Assembly: GCA_963580285.1 (NCBI GenBank)
Contig: OY757013.1
Coordinates: forward strand, 137,079,027-137,143,026
Source of the DNA: Lucinisca nassula
Lineage: Eukaryota; Mollusca; Bivalvia; Lucinida; Lucinidae
Direction of reading: 5' to 3'
DNA length: 64,000 nucleotides
Shown in pieces: positions 23,636 through 34,839 of this stretch (positions are counted from its first letter, which is position 1; each line of letters starts with the position of its first letter). The notes under the pieces were generated by a model, which saw only the letters and a program-made list of their open reading frames with translations, searched no databases and had not been told where the DNA came from. The position numbers and the translations under genes are program-made.

Positions 23636-24660
23636 GCTGTGGTCAGTTTGGCCAATTTCCTTCACAAATTGTGTACAGAGACCTGTTTTTGAAAACGAAG
23701 ACGAACCAGGTTTATGAGGAGTTGTGTGAAGTTTGCGCAAGGACTGCTCCTTCATATTCAACTGTTCGAAATCGAGTGGCTGATTTAAAACGTGGTCGGG
23801 TAACTTTGGAAGACGAGCACCATAGAGGAATAGTGGAATACCTTGGAAAGCTACTGAAGACGTCATGGAACTAGTAATGCAGGGTTTCAGAAATGGATAC
23901 AAGATTGGAGATTTCTGAGGGTAGCGTTTTGCACCATTTTACATGAACGGCTGGGCATGATAAAGCTTTCAACGCGTTGAGTGCTAAACTGTCTTTGTAA
24001 CGAACAACGAGATGTCCGAGTGTCCATGTCTGAGTCACTTATGGAAAGATATAATTCTAATCCGGAAGACTTTCTTGACAAAACAGTTGCTATGAGGGAC
24101 AAAACTTGGATCCATCACTTTGATCCTGAGACTAAAAAGTATAGTAAACGATGGACAGGTCACGGTTCATCGAGCCCAAAGAAATTCAAGATTCAGCCTT
24201 CAGTTGGCAAAGTCATTGCAGGTGTGTTCTGGGATAGCAAGTGAGTGTTGGGGTCTTTTGGTGAACTATTCACCTCATGGCCAGGCTGTTAATGAGGACT
24301 ATTATGCTAATATTTTCGACAAATTACGTGCAGCTATAGTGCTGAAAAAGAGGGGAAAATGTTTTACTGTTGCAACATGACAATCCTAGACGTTTCTGTG
24401 GACGCAATGAAGCGGAACGGTTTCAAACATTTACCCCACCCCCTTTTCTCCTTATCTGGCACCCGTTTCCAATTTGAAGAAAGAATTGCGCTGACGTCAC
24501 TTTCGGTCAGATTAAGAGCTTATGCAGCGGTTGGAGGGTGGATTGAAGCTAAAGACCCTGAATTCTGCAAAAATGGACTTTCAGTGTTGAAACATCGATG
24601 GAGGGAGTGTTTAATGCTGTGGAGTGACTATGTGGAAAAAAAAAGAAGTCAAGCGTGACT
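23636..24660 (+). pseudogene. mariner-family transposase relic (SETMAR-like type)
   Basis: Decayed mariner transposase in several frames. Visible: FLKTKTNQVYEELCEVC and TAPSYSTVRNRVADLKRGR (HTH region, 23684-23810); ISEGSVLHHF (about 23912-23942); EDFLDKTVAMRDKTWIHHFD, where the first catalytic Asp survives but DETW has become DKTW; SVGKVIAGVFWDS; NEDYYANIFDKLRAAI; and FKHLPHP near 24421. The second Asp block (HQDNAPAH-like) and the SPDLAPSD block are lost; the text runs into LFSLSGTRFQF. The C-terminal CLMLWSDYVEKK remains. No TIR pair was found. Dead and older than the element at 15976. Confidence 0.85.
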
Positions 24661-24980
24661 CTAAGTAAATAAGACCAGATACTTACTGAAAGATCCTCGT
24701 AAAATTCATTAGCAGTACATGGATGCAAAGACAAACAATGCAAATATTAAAGCACAACAAAAGCACCCCCTTGAAAACTAACACGACTGCACCATGTAAC
24801 CTGATTGTATTGGGTGTTAATATGTTTTCATATAGTATGAGATAGTTTTAACAATGCTTCATTGCATTTAATTGACATGTAAGAAAAGCAATTTAGCCGC
24901 GTAAAAATTAAACCTGTCATCCGAATTTTCTATTCTTTAATGACAAACATGAACCCTTACTGTTTGCTTCTTTGTGCTTG
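24661..24980. other. No recognised feature
   Basis: AT-rich; nothing recognised between the mariner relic and the GC-SINE relic. Confidence 0.4.
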
Positions 24981-25115
24981 GGTCATTTTGAAGACATTCA
25001 TTCCGATTTTGTGGGACTTTTACTCGCAATCGTGATGAAATGACAGCCCTACCGAAGAAACCACTAGGGTTTAAGGAACGATCTAACTCGCACCGCTTTT
25101 CCTGGACAGGCTAGA
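24981..25115 (-). mobile_element. Diverged GC-SINE fragment
   Basis: GATTTTGTGGGACTTTTACT, GATGAAATGACAGCCCTACC and CTCGCACCGCTTTTCCTGGA match the minus-strand GC-SINE body with many substitutions; the tail side is truncated. Confidence 0.75.
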
Positions 25116-25140
25116 AAAACTTACATTTCCGTAGTGTATT

Positions 25141-25411
25141 CCATCACGAAAACAAACCTATATAATATTGACCTCATTGAACCCCACATTTATGTAGTAA
25201 AACTGGGGTTTACAAGGGTAAAACATATTTTCTTATTTCTGTTCAAAAGTATAGATAGTGGGTACTCGTTAGAACCGCCTCATCGAGGCGGTTCTAACGA
25301 GTACCCACAATCTATATTTTGTGCAGAAATAAGAAAACTATCACGATTCTTCATCTTAGAATTTTCATTTTTTCGGCGGTAATGTATTTGTATAGGCGTG
25401 TTTTCGTAATG
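25141..25411. mobile_element. Family A hairpin MITE (clean copy)
   Basis: Ends CCATCACGAAAACAAACCTA and TATAGGCGTGTTTTCGTAAT. The left shoulder has its own small hairpin (AACCCCAC ... CTGGGGTT). The core is perfectly paired: GTGGGTACTCGTTAGAACCG, CCTCATCGAGG, then CGGTTCTAACGAGTACCCAC. It is inserted in a 260-bp-family repeat unit. Confidence 0.9.
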
Positions 25412-25905
25412 TTATGCTTCCAATGGATTACCGTTCTAAGAACATATTAACCTCCACTACTGCTGGTGGTAACCCTTATCCTGCTGAATATTCAATTTAG
25501 CCACACCCATTTCTGACTTTGAACCAATCAGATTACTTGATGTAATTTATTCAAACAGATTCATAAACTGAATGTCAAACAGTGTAGATCCTGATCAGAC
25601 GGCTTCTTCAGAAGCCATCTGATCTGGATTTACACTGTTTGCAAAGATAGGGATTGTCGTGAACAGTAGGATAAGGGTTAAGAGAATGTGTGGCGGCAGT
25701 CTCTATGTCCTTCATGATAGTATGTAATATATCTTCTAGTCTTCTGGGATCATGGATTCCACTTTCGAATTAAGACCATATTTGAAGTTCACTGATGAGG
25801 CATAACTGGCCTTAACTCTTAACTAGTTCGACTGGCCCAGAAAAAAAGAAAACATACACACATTCTACACTTTTCATTTCTGTAGTGTATTGAATGCTTC
25901 CAACG
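25412..25905 (+). repeat. 260-bp repeat unit split by a MITE
   Basis: TGGATTACCGTTCTAAGAAC and CACTACTGCTGGTGG on the left, and GTGTGGCGGCAGTCTC, GGGATCATGGATTCCAC and ACTGATGAGGC on the right, equal one unit of the 2705-3290 array with an element at 25470-25680 inserted. Confidence 0.8.
25470..25680. mobile_element. MITE with CCCTTATCC ends and GATCAGAC hairpin
   Basis: TIRs CCCTTATCCTGCTG and AGTAGGATAAGGG are flanked by GTAA on the left and TTAA on the right. The intact tandem unit at 3020-3050 reads CTGGTAATGTGTGGCGG at the matching place, so it serves as an approximate empty site. The centre is the GATCAGACGGCTTC palindrome. Confidence 0.82.
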
Positions 25906-25938
25906 AAATACGCTTCTTAGAATATAAAAAACCTTTCT

Positions 25939-26002
25939 ACGCGGTTTACCTGTACCCAACTTTGGTCGGTTTCAGCTCTGCGCGGAAGCACCATGCGGCT
26001 CA
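25939..26002 (-). mobile_element. GC-SINE fragment
   Basis: CGCGGTTTACCTGTACCCAA and GGTCGGTTTCAGCTCTGCGC with GGAAGCACCATGCGGC match the 5' part of GC-SINE on the minus strand. Confidence 0.7.
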
Positions 26003-26009
26003 CCAGAGG

Positions 26010-27638
26010 TCATATGGTTTATACACATTCACAGGCATGGCGCCCATTTTGGTCAATCCCATAAATATTTTCATTGCCTCATTCCAGAGAAGCTCTTCGT
26101 GTTATTTGGTTTCAATCAGCACAGCAGTTTTTGTGGAGAAGATAAAAATACTGAAACTAAGTCCTCCAGGACAAAGGTCATTAAATGACCTTGACCTTTG
26201 GAATTGATAAACTTCCATTTAGCTGATTGCAAATATCAATTCTGATGCCACAAGCATTTGAATAAAATGTGGTAGGACCCAAGTCCCTAATGTTATATAC
26301 AAAGTCAGAAGGGCATTGGGTGTCAGAAGAGAATATTTTAATGGTTTTTACCATATATGGACAGGGTGGCCATATTGGTCATGTGGTCATGTCCTTAAGA
26401 AAAAAACTTTCGTTCTCCCTCCCAATTTAGGCTCCATATGTAATTTGGTTCCAAGCAACCCAGGAGTTTAACTGGAGAAGAAAATAAAAATATTGATTTT
26501 CAAATATTTTTACCATATATGGGTGTGGCAGTCATATTAGTCATGTGACCCAATCCTTAAGAACAAACTTTCGTTCCCATTCCCATAGAGGCTCAATATG
26601 TAATTTGGTTACAATCAACCCAGCCGTTTAAGTGGAGAAGAAGATAAAAATACTGACGCTGGGCCATGCAGGACAAAAGTCATTGAATGATCTTGACCTT
26701 TGGAATTGATAAATTTCCATTCAGATGATTGCAAATATCATTTCTGATGCCACGGACTACCATGCAATCAGAAAAAATCCACTGTTTTGCCTTTTTTCCA
26801 TTCAAACGTCTAAGTGACCAAATTTGACTTTGACGAAAATAGGTCAAGGTCAACCCAAGATCATCATTTGAACGAATTTAATGAGGCCCGAGTCCTCGAC
26901 GCTAAAGGCCAAGTTTCAAGGATATCGGCCGTTCGGTTCCTGAGAAGAAGATTTCTTTTAGGTTTTTACCAAATATGAGCATGACGGCCATATTGGTCAT
27001 GTGACCTAGTCCTTATGAATTATTTTCGTTGCCCCTTCCCATAAAGGCTCCACAAGTAATTTGGTTTCAATCAACCCAGCAGTTTACGTGGAGAACAAGA
27101 TACAAATACTGAATCTGAGCCATCCAGGACAAAGGTCAGTAAATGACCTTGACCGTTGGAATTGATAAAACATTGAATATCCTTTCTGATGCCACAGTCT
27201 ACAATGCAACCAGAATATCCACCGTTATGCCTTTTTCCCCATACAAATGTCTATGTGACCAACTTTGACCTTGACGTAAAACAGGTCAATGTCAACCAAA
27301 TGTCATCATTTGAACAAACTGGTTAGGGCCTGAGTCCCTGATGCTGCATGCCAAGTTTCAAGTTCATTGGCTGTTTGGTTTCTGAACAGAAGAGTTTAAA
27401 GTGTTTTACCATATAGGGGCATGACGGCCAAATTGGTCATCTGACCCAGTCCTTACGAACATATTTCGTCACCCCCTTCCTATAAAGGCTCCACGTGTAA
27501 TTTGGTTTCAATTGGCCCAGCAGTTCCAGAGGAGATGTCGTTTGAACATTTTGATACAGACGACAACGCTGTTGCCGACGACGGACCACTGCCTGTACTA
27601 TAAGCTTCCCCGGAGCTTTAGGTTCTAATGAGCTAAAA
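26010..27638 (-). mobile_element. Array element 2: about 450-bp tandem interior
   Basis: About three degenerate units of about 450 bp with GCCATATTGGTCATGTGACC, AATTTGGTTTCAATCAACCC, AAATGACCTTGACCTTTGGA and TGACGTAAAACAGGTCAA blocks (for example 26530, 26987, 27427), plus a short partial unit. The right end (27530-27638) has GACGACAACGCTGTTGCCGA, GACGGACC, ACTATAAGCTTCC and AATGAGCTAAAA. Read in reverse this is the AGCTC, hairpin, TAT box and CGTCGTC order of array element 1. The opposite (CTCTTGTT) end is not found, so this copy is probably truncated. Confidence 0.6.
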
Positions 27639-27997
27639 ATAAAGTAGCTGTGTTTCTTTTTATTGTTTGTCAACTTTTATAAGTGTTAATTTGATGGAAA
27701 ACGAGCAAAAATATTTAAAAGTGCTTAATTCCAGCCAAATTACCAGAAAACATTAAAATCATGAGGTTTAGAGCATCAAGGAAGCAAAAGAACAGGGTTG
27801 TAAGTATAAGCTTTGCTTTTTTGACAGTTTTATGATACTTTATCAAAAGTGCTAGAAGCTATTATTAAGGCCGGTAGGTTAAACAAATATTTTTTTTATT
27901 TTCTTCTGGATGGCCATAAAAATTGCAGGGTCAGCACAACAAATCAGGGTCTGTCGGGTTAGCGGAAACACAGCTATTTTTAGGCCTGATGTAAATA

Positions 27998-28247
27998 TTT
28001 GTTGGTAATAATAATTATAATAATAATAATAATGATAAACGACCTTATTTATAGAGGTTGGTAACACATTTAGTACTAGTACTAATCTTCCATGTGGCCC
28101 TATTTTCCCTGGGTAGGAACCAGTACTAAGCAATGTGGATAAAGTCTCTTCCTCAAGGCAACAACATTTAGCGCTTGCGGGGACCGAACCGGCTACCTAT
28201 CGATCTCAAATCCTTAGCTTCACTACTGCACCAACCTGTTACTTTTC
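27998..28247 (-). mobile_element. tRNA-headed SINE with (ATT)n tail
   Basis: On the minus strand: head GGTTGGTGCAGTAGTGAAGC with B-box-like GGTTCGGTCCCC, then GCCTTGAGGAAGAGACTTTA, CTTAGTACTGGTTCCTACCC and ATAGGGCCACATGGAAG. The tail CTATAAATAAGGTCG runs into (ATT)n. A relative at about 36340-36780 is broken by a GC-SINE. Confidence 0.8.
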
Positions 28248-28299
28248 TTGTGTGTTGGTTTGTAGCTTTATAATTTTTGTTCTTATTTTGGGTGGCTTG

Positions 28300-28660
28300 T
28301 GACGGCTTTTATCCTTTTTCTTTTCTTTTTTTTTTTTTTTTTTGTCTTTTTGCTTTCTATTTTGCATGCCGGTAGTTAGAATCGGACAAACATCATATCA
28401 AACGTCTGCCGATACTTGCAATGAACTATGATTGTTCTGTACTTGAAAGGCTCGACATTATTGATAAAAAATAGTCATATAATAAATCAGGCATTACAAT
28501 CACAGGGCATGCTGATAGATAATGATCAGTGTAGTTCTACTGTAACAATGGTGTGACAATGGTACTTCTGGAATGACATATGAACTTTGGCACAGCTTTC
28601 TAACAGTTATTTCACAAACACTTATTGACCCATTTTCTCTTGCGACTGTTCATTTCCACT
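28300..28660. other. Poly-T-rich spacer
   Basis: Has a poly-T/pyrimidine tract at 28310-28345. Nothing else recognised. Confidence 0.4.
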
Positions 28661-28664
28661 TGTC

Positions 28665-28667
28665 GAC

Positions 28668-28700
<33 letters not shown>

Positions 28701-29270
28701 TGGGTTTAACGACACGTCAGCCCTTTAGGCCATTTTGTGTCATCTTCAAGAGGAAGGGAGAAAAGAGATAGAAGAGATAGTTGAGGACATTAAAGTGAGG
28801 GATAGAGAAGACAGAAGAAAATGAATATATGTGTAGAAATAATAGAAATAACAACAGTACCCCTCTACCCTCACCTACTGAACGGACAGCAGGCGTTGTC
28901 CAACTGTAAGACAATATCAGTTGACTGACTTGTCAGGAGGACATGTATCTTAGCGGATTTGGTTGCCACTTTTTGTAATATTATAGATTTTGCAAGTCTC
29001 GCTACTTTGGGCATCTCCTTCCTGATGCCCGGGAACTCCGTGGAGTGTGGACCATGTTTGCTTATGTTGGCTCGGTGGGGGACGCCTATAAGTTCCCTGG
29101 TAGGCGTCTGCCTGATGCCTCCATTGACCTGTCTCATGAGCCGCGTCGATCGGTGTGTGCTCGGAGGGGGATGTGCTGTGTTTGCCGGGTCTTGTCCATC
29201 ATCCGTTTCGGTTTCAAAACTTTGGGGTTTAGACACACTGATGAAGATTAAATATCAGAAAGGCCTCTGT
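28665..29270 (-). mobile_element. Retroelement tail with (AATC)n end
   Basis: The minus-strand 3' end reads GACGTGTCGTTAAACCC followed by AATCAATCAATC (28665-28700). Upstream are the pyrimidine-rich part and GTTGGACAACGCCTGCTGTC (about 28885). Related pieces occur at 43785-43930, 44395-44540, 51125-51270 and 51945-52045. It is either a long SINE or a LINE 3' end. The GC-rich open frames at 28871-29342 are not a recognised protein. Confidence 0.65.
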
Positions 29271-29285
29271 GTCACTAAATTTGGT

Positions 29286-30140
29286 AAAGTAGAAGTAAAA
29301 CAAAGATCAGGAATTGATACAATTAACTTACTCCATCCATAAAAGACACCAAAGGGAAAGAAATACAAACATTAAGCGACCAGACCATAATGGAAACCTA
29401 AACAAAGGAAGGCCATATGGACAGTTACTTTCCCACAAAATGGCCATATGGCCATCCAAAATTAAAAGACACAAGTGATACACACAGTAAGTAACAAACA
29501 ACAACATAAATAAATCGCCACAGAAGAGCCGCCTTGGAACGGTCAGTGGAAGATTTCCACTGGGGGGCTTAAATCGATTTTACGTGGCCACAATCCTCGC
29601 CCTTACTTCCGTCGCGATTTACACAAATAATTTGTTCAGTCCGCATGAAGGCCTCCTAACTCATCAGTGCAACATCTCCGTGAACACAGAAATCAAAGAA
29701 CCACAGAGGTGAGACAACGGTGAGGACTCGACAGCAAGAAACCACTGAAATGCTGGAGCAAAAGAAAACCAACTGTTAGACTCCGATGAGCCCGACCAGA
29801 GACAGAGCATCAGGCACCAACCAACATTATCTCTTTAATTTTCAATAAGCCTTTACGTTGGAGCCGTCATAGAATCTGAGGCCTGACCCACCGGCGTGCA
29901 ATTAAAGAGGGAAGCAAAGTTGCCAACCGTGATTGGGTTAACTACCATGCATGCAGTCTGTCGTATAATATCCATGTTGTACCCAATCTTTTTATAGTTA
30001 CGCATTAATTGAACGCCCAAATGATACAAGATACACATCACCTTTGCCACGACCAGCCTCTCCCTCATTTCCACTTGTAGATTCAAGAATACGCTACGTC
30101 TCTAACAATGTGTTTAAGCTATTGCAATTACGAATATTTT
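29286..30140 (-). mobile_element. LINE-X copy: C-terminus plus 3' tail
   Basis: A minus-strand copy of a retroelement whose 3' part occurs at least ten times in the window. Coding remains (30030-29853) read KKIGYNMDIIRQTACMVVNP, then ITVGNFASLFNCTPVGQASD and SMTAPT before a stop. The non-coding tail contains TCCGATGAGCCCGAC (reverse), CGGTCAGTGGAAG and ends with the CCCTTTGGTGTCT box. Copies at 31920-33355 and 61105-61570 show more of the protein. No RT catalytic motif is present here. Confidence 0.75.
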
Positions 30141-30465
30141 GAAGGTTTCAAAAAAATGTATGTTCTACTCTAGATTTACAAAGTTGACAACAAGAGGACA
30201 TGCATGTATGAATATTACAAACATATAGATATTGTAAGAATTTCACAGTTCATATTTGTAGTGAATTCTGATTTTGGCTGTGTCATTCTACGAGCCGGTT
30301 GCAAGACATATATGTAACACGTGAGCAATTTCACCGTTCCTTGACTAACTGCAACCGCGAACAAAAAGTATGTGTTGTCTCCAACTGGCTTCTTGTACTC
30401 ACTGGAACACAACAAGCGCGTACCCATTAGAATATTGAATAAATATTAACATCACATCAGTAACA
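30141..30465. other. No recognised feature
   Basis: AT-rich flank of LINE-X; nothing recognised. Confidence 0.4.
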
Positions 30466-30466
30466 A

Positions 30467-30469
30467 AGC

Positions 30470-30502
<33 letters not shown>
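30467..30502. repeat. (AAT)n microsatellite
   Basis: About eleven AAT units immediately before the 160-bp array. Confidence 0.9.
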
Positions 30503-31395
30503 TGGTTGGTGTCATTGAATGCATCTTATCATAAGGAACAAAATAGAAGAAGATGCAATATGGTTAAGGGTGGGGATCTGAACGGTTTCTGATATATAAG
30601 GCCTTTAATGAAATGGAGGGGATGGGGCATGGCACGGCGCACCCCAGGCGCCACCCTAGTTGGCGTCTCTATATGCGTCTTATCATGAGGTATAAGAATA
30701 TATATATATATGGTTTAGGGGTGGGGATCTGAAAAGTCTCTAATATATATGGCCTTTAATAAAACGGAGGGGGCGGGTCGGGTCGGGGCGTGGCCCCGGC
30801 GCACCCCGGGGGACCTCCAGTTTGGTGTCACTGAAAGCATCTTATCATAAGGAACGAGGGTATGTATGGTTTAGAGTATGTATGGTTTAGGTGTTGGGAT
30901 CTGAATGGTTTCTGAAATATTTGTCCTTTTATGAAGTGGAGGGGTGGGGTATGATCCCAGCGCAACCCAGGGGTCACCCTAATTGGCGTCTCTAAATGTG
31001 CCTTATCATAAGAAACAAGAATATACATGGTTTAGGGATGGGTATCTGAATGGTTTCTGACATATAAAGCCTTTAATGAAATGCAGGGTGTGGGGCATGG
31101 CCCTGGCACACCACGGGGACCTCAGGCTTAGTGTTACTGAACGCGCCTTATCAAAAGGAACAATAATATATATGGTTAAGGGGTGGGGATCTAAATAGCG
31201 TTGCAGCAATGCGCGGGCGCTCTGCTATCGCACGCCCTCATCGTGTAAAGAAGCTATGTAGCTAATGTGGTTGCATCCCGGCCAGTGGTTAAGGAGTAGA
31301 TAACGTGACGGACGGACGGACGGATGGGTGCACAGAAGGACAGACGGACGGACGGACGGACGGACTGATGGAGGTGTTCACAATAACCCCTTACG
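30503..31395. repeat. 160-bp GC-rich tandem array plus (GACG)n
   Basis: Four to five units (about 30505, 30656, 30825, 30985, 31125), each with CTTATCATAAGGAACAAG, GGTTTAGGGGTGGGGATCTG, GGCCTTTAATGAAATGGAGG and GGCGCACCCCGGGG-like blocks. After the last unit come GCAATGCGCGGGCGCTCTGC, a (GACG)n run (31309-31370) and CACAATAACCCC. In reverse this gives GGGGTTATTGTG and a GTCCGTCC run, resembling the left module of the array elements. Confidence 0.75.
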
Positions 31396-31600
31396 CTATA
31401 ATAATATTAGCAATTCCGTGAAATGGAGACCCCGCAGACCCCACCTTTCATAGAGAAAACTAGAGTTTATGTGGTGTAAATTATTCGCCGCCCCCCTATT
31501 CCTACCCCGGCTAATCGCTAGAATCGCCTCAATGAGTATCACCACCCATGTCCCAAGCAGAGATATGAAAAATATCACAAATTTTCATCGAAAAAAAAAG
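31396..31600. mobile_element. Very diverged hairpin MITE
   Basis: CCGTGAAATGGAGACCCCGC, TAGAGAAAACTAGAGTTTAT, GCTAGAATCGCCTCAATGAG and AGCAGAGATATGAAAAATATC follow the order of family B/A blocks, but the hairpin is largely lost. Confidence 0.5.
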
Positions 31601-31920
31601 ATTGTTCTTAGCCATGTTACCACACGGATTTGTTACCCTTTCTTTAACAGAACAGAACAGAATATACTTTTCTCTCAGGTATGAGGAATATACAGTTAAG
31701 TTGAAGTAGTGGTTGTTAACAAGTATTCAGATTATAACATTTTAATTGAATGCGGAGAAGAGGCTTGACAGATAGAGTAATCAAAATCATACTGTAAATC
31801 TATATACGGGGAGCACAAGAGAAAGTGTAGTGTGGTGAAGTGTAGTGTAACACTATGTCCTGTGGATAATGTAGAACTATAGCGCCAGTGTATTCCATGA
31901 TAAACTGACGCATGGATTTA
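31601..31920. other. No recognised feature
   Basis: AT-rich, with a small AACAGAACAGAA repeat near 31650 and GTAGTGTGGTGAAGTGTAGTG near 31827. Nothing recognised. Confidence 0.4.
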
Positions 31921-33355
31921 ACGTCGCATTTCATTCGTAAACTTTTGGTTTCACGCCGCCAAGTGAATGCATTAAGATGGAAATGGTTCTAAGGAGAATT
32001 GTCGAATTGTCGTCTTGTGAAGTAAATCGTCGGTTTTTACTTTCAAGATTATACTTTTCGGAGTTGCGATCGCCATACCAACGAATGGCTTCACCAAAGA
32101 CGATTTTGAAGACAGTTACGTACCTCATAAATGAACTTCACATCACTGTAAGAATTTATAGATGTACAAGAAGCCTTACAATTCTTCTGATACCGAGGCC
32201 CCATTTTTGGATTTACATCTATATATTGTAGATGGGTTTGTTTCTTGCAAAATTTATGATAAACGCGATGATTTTGACTTTGAGATTGTAAATTTTCCTT
32301 TTCTCGATGGTGATGTTCCTCGTGCACCATCCTATGGCGTTTATATTTCGCAATTAATTCGAACTGCCAGAGTGTGTAGTCATGTAACTGACTTCAACAC
32401 TCGTAGTAAATTGTTAACTGCTAAACTTCTTAATCAGGGTTATCGGTACCATAAACTACGCAAAGTATTTTCCAAATTTTATAGTCGCCATTCTAATTTA
32501 ATTTCAAAATTCAATATTGGACTTAAATCTCTTCTGCAACAAGGTCTATTGGAACCCGAATTTTATGGTGACTTTTAGTGTATAAATTCAGAAAGATATA
32601 TAACCACAATGACTTCAGTACCCGATTTAGTAAGCTCATTCTTCGATATAAGAGATTGGGTACAACATAAATGTTATACGACAGACTACATGCGTAATAG
32701 TTAACCCAAGCACGGTTGACAACAGTGGGTCAGGCCTCAGATTATATGAAGGTTCCAGCGTAAAGGCTTACTGAGAATTAGAGAGATCTAATTCAATGTA
32801 ATGTTGGTTGGTGCCTGATAATCTGTCTCTGGTCGGGCCCATCGGATTCTGACTGTTGGTTTTCTTTTGCTCCAGCATTTCAGTGGTTTCTTGCTGTCAA
32901 GTCCTCACCATTGTTTCATCTCTGTGGTTGTTTGATTTTTGTGTCCACGGAGATGTTGCACTGACGAGTTAGGAGACCTTCATGCGGACTTAACAAATTA
33001 TTTGTCTAAATCGGCGAGGATTGTGGCCACTGGCCACGTAAAATCGATTTAAACCCCCCTCCCGCCTCCGTGGAATTCTTTTCACTGACCGTTCGTTCCA
33101 AGGCGGTTCTTCTGTCGGGGTTTATTTTTGTTATGGTATGTCTTTGAGTGTTTGTATCGCAATATATTATTTTGTTTTGGATATCCAATTGGCCATTTTG
33201 TGGGAAAGTAACTGTCCTTTTGGCTTTCCGCTATTGATGTTTCCATTAGGGTCTGTTGTTTCATGTTTGTGTTTCTTTCCCTTTGGTGTCTCTGATGTGA
33301 GCTGTGGGTTAATTGTATCGATTCCTGATCATTGCCTTCACTTTTATTTTACATA
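31921..33355 (+). mobile_element. LINE-X copy (longest)
   Basis: A coding relic (32162-32720) is followed by a non-coding tail (about 32760-33355) with GGAGATGTTGCACTGACGAG, CCACGTAAAATCGATTT, TTCCAAGGCGGTTCTTCTGT, TTGGCCATTTTGTGGGAAAG and CCCTTTGGTGTCTCTGATGT. It ends near GCCTTCACTTTTATTTTAC. All shorter copies in the window share the 3' end, as expected from 5' truncation. The upstream boundary is uncertain. Confidence 0.75.
32162..32720 (+). pseudogene. Retroelement RT C-terminal region relic
   Basis: 138 residues read DTEAPFLDLHLYIVDGFVSC, KIYDKRDDFDFEIVNFPFLD, SYGVYISQLIRTARVCSHV, LLTAKLLNQGYRYHKLRKVF and GLKSLLQQGLLEPEFYGDF, then stop. I recall this block as the part following the YxDD-type palm in a retroelement RT common in marine invertebrates (possibly Penelope-like); that assignment is from memory. 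No catalytic palm motif is visible upstream, so the copy is 5'-truncated. A frameshift at about 32573 ends the frame: the copy at 61002-61391 continues as GDLVHEFKKLY, and matching DNA runs here to about 32720. Confidence 0.75.
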
Positions 33356-33429
33356 TACGGACAAAGACTTCAAAACATGTATCACCTTATGGCTTACCGT
33401 TTTTAAAGGATATACTACACTCCCTCGTC

Positions 33430-33755
33430 TCTACTCAGAACCCAGAAGCAATGTGGAACCAAGGGCGAGGATTATGGCCACGAGAAATCGATTTAGGCCC
33501 TCCCAGTAAAACAAATAGTGATCGTTCCAAGGCGGTTCTTTTGATGTGGATTATTATTATTATTATTATTATAGCTAGTCTTTGCGTGTATGTATTGCTA
33601 ATATCTTTTTCTTTTGGATATCCATTTGGCCAAACTGTCTGTTTGGCTTTCCGCTTGTAACGTTTTCATTATAGTGGAGTTGCTTTATATATGTGCTTCT
33701 TTCCTTTTGGTGTCTATGGAGTGAGGTAATTATTGCATTCACTTCTACTTTTTTA
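33430..33755 (+). mobile_element. LINE-X 3' tail fragment
   Basis: CCACGAGAAATCGATTTAGG, GTTCCAAGGCGGTTCTTTTG, a (TTA)n run (33549-33571), GGATATCCATTTGGCC and CCTTTTGGTGTCT. Tail only, directly behind the previous copy in the same orientation. Confidence 0.75.
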
Positions 33756-34011
33756 CGACGGCACCAGGAATGATTTCAGTAATGTCGTTTGGAGCATAAT
33801 GCTCTGTCTCTGTTCGAGCCTACCGGAGTCTAACTGTTGGTTTTCGTTTGTTCCAGCATTTCATGCTATCGAGTCCTCACCGTTGTTTTGTATTCGTTTG
33901 ATTTTTATTTTCCCGGAGAAGTTGCACTGATGAGATAGAAATCCTCCATGCGAAATGAACAAATTGTTTGTCTACACTACGACAGAACCTTGGGTGAGTA
34001 TTGTGGCGACC

Positions 34012-34290
34012 ATTATGCAAACACGCCTATCCAAATACATTGCCACCTTTATCGCCGAAAAGTGAACATTTTATGCTGAAAAATTGTGATATTTTTCTTA
34101 TTTCTACTCCAAATATAGATTGTGGGCACTCGTTAGAACCGCCTCATCGAGGCGGTTCTAACGAGTACCTACAATCTATATTTTAGAGCAGAAATAAGAA
34201 AAAATAGGTATACCCCCGGAAACCCCAGTTTTGCTATATAAAAGTGGGGTTCAAGGTGGTAAAAATTATATAGGCGTGTTTTCGTAATGA
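34012..34290. mobile_element. Family A hairpin MITE
   Basis: CATTATGCAAACACGCCTAT and ATAGGCGTGTTTTCGTAATG ends. Perfect core GGGCACTCGTTAGAACCGCC / GGCGGTTCTAACGAGTACC apart from one G/T-type change. Orientation is opposite to the copy at 25141. Confidence 0.9.
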
Positions 34291-34560
34291 CGAAGAATGG
34301 ATTTAAGCCACCATTAAAGAATTTTACTGACCGTTCCAATGCGGTTTTTCTACTGTGTGATATATTATTGTTAAACTTCGTCTTTGCATGTTTGTATTGC
34401 TACTACCGTTGTTTTATTGGATACAATTTACCCGTTTGGCCATTTTATGGGAATATAACTATCCGTTCGGCTTTCCCCTCTTGTCGTATGCATTATGGTA
34501 AAGTTATTTTGTTTGTGTTTCTTTCCCTTTGGTGTCATGGTTCGGAGGTGCGAGGTATTT

Positions 34561-34839
34561 ACATTACGCAAACACGCCTATACAAATACATTGTCACCTT
34601 TATCGCCGAAAAAATGAAAATTTTATGGTGAAAAATTGTGATATTTTTCTAATTTCTGCTCAGAATATGGATTGTGGGCACTCGTTAGAACCGCCTCGTC
34701 GAGGCGGTTCTAACGAGTACCCACAGTCTGTGTTTTAGATTGGGAATAAGAAAAATAAGGTATACCCCCGGAAACCCCAGTTTTACTATATAAATGAGGT
34801 TCAAGGGGGTCAAAATTATATAGGCGTGTTTCTGTGATG
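34561..34839. mobile_element. Family A hairpin MITE with paralogous empty site
   Basis: ACATTACGCAAACACGCCTA to TATAGGCGTGTTTCTGTGAT. TA is found at both junctions. The duplicate locus near 45615 runs GGGAGGTGCAATTTAATTTA without the element. Confidence 0.9.

Noticed and set aside
28871..29342. Overlapping GC-rich open frames of 121 and 127 residues as a host gene
   Set aside because: They lie in the body of the (AATC)-tail retroelement, overlap on both strands, and show no recognisable domain.
19331..34839. CRISPR-like array (repeated hairpins)
   Set aside because: The hairpins are parts of separate 270-bp elements with TIRs, irregularly spaced and in both orientations; no spacers and a eukaryotic context.
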